Shown here: positions 62,545 to 64,000 of the stretch, piece after piece
Position numbering within the stretch: position 1 is the stretch's first letter
How the letters are laid out: the number at the start of each line of letters is the position of its first letter
NCBI RefSeq assembly: GCF_001637225.1
Contig: NZ_LVJI01000002.1
Coordinates: forward strand, 1-64,000
Reading direction: 5' to 3'
DNA: 64,000 nucleotides
DNA from: Paenibacillus antarcticus
Lineage (GTDB): Bacteria > Bacillota > Bacilli > Paenibacillales > Paenibacillaceae
Notes under the pieces: generated by a model
Database searches by the model: none
The model's input: only the letters and a program-made list of their open reading frames with translations
What the model was told of the DNA's origin: nothing
Made by a program: the position numbers and the translations under genes

Positions 62545-62579
62545 TCAATCCAATAAAGCAGAAAGGTGTCGGTAACTTT

Positions 62580-63569
62580 ATGTCGAAAGCAGATAATATG
62601 CTCTCTATACTATGGTTGCTGAAGTCAGGAAAGCAAAAGACTGCTCAGCAGCTTGCGGATGAATTGGAAGTACATATTCGAACGGTATACCGATGCATTG
62701 ATTCTCTTTGTGCAAGTGGGGTGCCTATTATCGCTGACTCCGGACATTATGGTGGATACCGGATACTAGAGAACTTCTCAGAATCCCCGTTAATGTTTGA
62801 TATGGACGAGCAAAAAGCGCTCATACAAGCATCTACTTTTGCGAAAGAGGCGGGTTATCCGTTCGCAGAAACGTTGAACCGTGCAATTGATAAATTAAAG
62901 TTATATACAAATGAGGAACAATTGGAGCATATGGAGCGACACTCAGATGGATTATCCGTGATTCATCCTCCAGTCGATGTGTTCCAACAATCGTCTCTAC
63001 AACAATTAGAGTTAGCTGTTGCCAATAACCGAACATTGGAAATGCAATATACGAGTGGGAAAGATGAGTTATCCTGTGTGAGAAGTATCGATCCTTATGG
63101 AATCATATATTGGAAGGGGCATTGGTACGTCGTTGGGTACTGTCATAAGCGGCAGGAACCGCGTAGCTTTCGCGTAGATCGTATCCAATCATTAGAACTG
63201 ACACAGTATTACTTTCAGAGACCAGAGGATTTCTCGGCGCGGGACTTTCTGATAAGCAGCCTGCTCCCTAATTCTCTCGAATCGGAATCGCTTATAATAG
63301 TAAGGATTCAGGGTTATGAACAAGCACTTAACGATTTATGTCAACATTGGTTATTTGGACATGCGCTCATAGAACGTTCTCCTACAGTAGCAGAATTTAA
63401 ATTGGGTATGGAATCACTTATGACGTACGTGCCATATTTTCTACTCCCTTATGGGAAGTCGATTACCATTATCGAGCCTAATGTACTTCTGAAGAAGATG
63501 GTGGAAGTGACCTTGGGACTAGGGGAATACTACCGGGAAATGGACAGTACACGAACCGATTCCATATGA
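62580..63569 (+). CDS. YafY-type HTH-WYL regulator
   Basis: A 329-residue regulator. The N-terminal winged helix-turn-helix (HTH_11) reads KQKTAQQLADELEVHIRTVYRCIDSL, with the GVPI wing. A WYL domain at about 135-210 contains DPYGIIYWKGHWYVVGYCH and RSFRVDRIQSLELT. A C-terminal extension (about 230-320) is of the WCX type. WYL domains bind nucleic acids or small ligands; the regulon is unknown. It is 28 bp before the ABM gene and may control it or the adjacent DinB gene. Confidence 0.87.
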   Translation: MSKADNMLSILWLLKSGKQKTAQQLADELEVHIRTVYRCIDSLCASGVPIIADSGHYGGYRILENFSESPLMFDMDEQKALIQASTFAKEAGYPFAETLNRAIDKLKLYTNEEQLEHMERHSDGLSVIHPPVDVFQQSSLQQLELAVANNRTLEMQYTSGKDELSCVRSIDPYGIIYWKGHWYVVGYCHKRQEPRSFRVDRIQSLELTQYYFQRPEDFSARDFLISSLLPNSLESESLIIVRIQGYEQALNDLCQHWLFGHALIERSPTVAEFKLGMESLMTYVPYFLLPYGKSITIIEPNVLLKKMVEVTLGLGEYYREMDSTRTDSI

Positions 63570-63597
63570 GCCTAATACATAGCAAAGGATGATAAAC

Positions 63598-63912
63598 ATG
63601 ATCAAATTTGGATTGTTCGGTAAAGTCATTGCCCACGCAGGGCAACGAGACGCTCTCGTTAAAGTGCTCTTAGAGGCTGCAACGCTAATGGAAACTGTTG
63701 AAGGTTGCGAATTGTACATCGTCAACATTTCCGATAGTGAACCTGAAGCAGTATGGGTGACGGAGATATGGCGTGATGAATCTGATCATAAGGATTCGCT
63801 TATGATAGAGGAGACTAAAGCGATCATTCAACGTGGAAGACCTTTGATTGCAGGCTTTGGAGAACAAACCAAGTTGTGTCCTGTGGGAGGGAAAGGTTTT
63901 TTTGAGGGTTAG
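63598..63912 (+). CDS. ABM-domain (quinol monooxygenase-like) protein
   Basis: A 104-residue ferredoxin-like protein of the antibiotic biosynthesis monooxygenase type. It has the GLFGKVIAHAGQRDALVKVLLEAA opening strand-helix, CELYIVNISDSEPEAVWVTEIW, then DESDHKDSL. Such proteins oxidise small aromatic or quinol substrates without cofactor, or have no known activity. ATG 63598 is preferred to ATG 63589 because AAAGGA then has an 8-bp gap. It is in the same direction as the WYL regulator, 28 bp downstream. Confidence 0.8.
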   Translation: MIKFGLFGKVIAHAGQRDALVKVLLEAATLMETVEGCELYIVNISDSEPEAVWVTEIWRDESDHKDSLMIEETKAIIQRGRPLIAGFGEQTKLCPVGGKGFFEG

Positions 63913-64000
63913 TCTTGAGTCATAATCCAAGGTAATTAACTCATTCTCTTGATTATTCAGATAAGGTAACACTTCTTTGAATCCTGGCAATGTGCTATGA

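Noticed and set aside
63913..64000. Minus-strand frame entering from the right edge (PGFKEVLPYLNNQENELITLDYDSRL)
   Set aside because: It looks protein-like, but the frame stays open through the antisense of the ABM gene with no stop nearby and no start is visible; it may be the end of a gene to the right, but this cannot be supported.

Overview
The window is AT-rich, gene-dense DNA from a low-GC Gram-positive spore-former. Paenibacillus or a close relative is the best guess. The reasons are S-layer-homology (SLH) surface proteins, a YesM/YesN-type two-component pair, several CUT1 sugar ABC cassettes without their own ATPase, many glycoside hydrolases, Bacillus-type -35/-10 boxes, a CIRCE element and a cre site. 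The genus is inferred; no rRNA, tRNA, IS element, prophage or CRISPR array was seen.

Layout. 0.2-8.5 kb: secreted L-asparaginase (minus), a MalT-like regulator, a GGDEF/HD-GYP c-di-GMP pair, a DUF1801 protein, a GNAT acetyltransferase and a DegV/FakB protein. 8.5-14.3 kb: an intracellular GH20 hexosaminidase (minus) and a MarR-ABC-FtsX exporter operon. 14.9-17.8 kb: an SLH protein with two 214-residue tandem repeats behind a long leader. 18.1-28.2 kb: a divergent locus of LacI regulator, GH94-type 1,2-beta-oligoglucan phosphorylase and GH3 beta-glucosidase facing a solute-binding protein and two permeases. It resembles the beta-1,2-glucan (sophorooligosaccharide) locus of Listeria innocua. 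Its 400-bp control region holds two well-spaced divergent promoters and four matching CGAAACGTTTC-like palindromes. 28.5-32.5 kb: an SLH-anchored GH18 chitinase behind a perfect cre match. 32.7-36.0 kb: a second CUT1 cassette (minus).

36.4-41.1 kb: MarR regulator, arylsulfotransferase and an SsuABC-like importer, with an attenuator-like hairpin between promoter and first gene. 41.2-46.0 kb: two divergent units driven by back-to-back promoters. Minus: GT4 glycosyltransferase, alpha/alpha-toroid protein and mannose-1-phosphate guanylyltransferase. Plus: small XRE regulator and a DUF1861 protein. DUF1861 proteins are related to the Leishmania beta-1,2-mannan mannosyltransferase/phosphorylases, so this is the best candidate for a little-described system: bacterial synthesis or turnover of a beta-mannan-like glycan.

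46.1-50.9 kb: a coiled-coil orphan, a gene remnant, KDPG aldolase, a soluble globin-coupled chemoreceptor, a DEAD-box helicase and a HEAT-repeat protein. 50.9-59.7 kb: YesM-like kinase and YesN-like regulator (minus), divergent from a third CUT1 cassette and a GH42 beta-galactosidase. 59.8-63.9 kb: htpG with a CIRCE operator, a DinB-like protein, a YafY/WYL regulator and an ABM-domain protein.

Three carbohydrate importers, each with a hairpin between the binding-protein gene and the first permease gene, plus GH94, GH3, GH18, GH20 and GH42 enzymes, describe a forager on plant, fungal and bacterial glycans. Starts were moved from the longest open frame to the codon with a good ribosome binding site where the sequence supports it. 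All family names come from motif reading; no database search was run.
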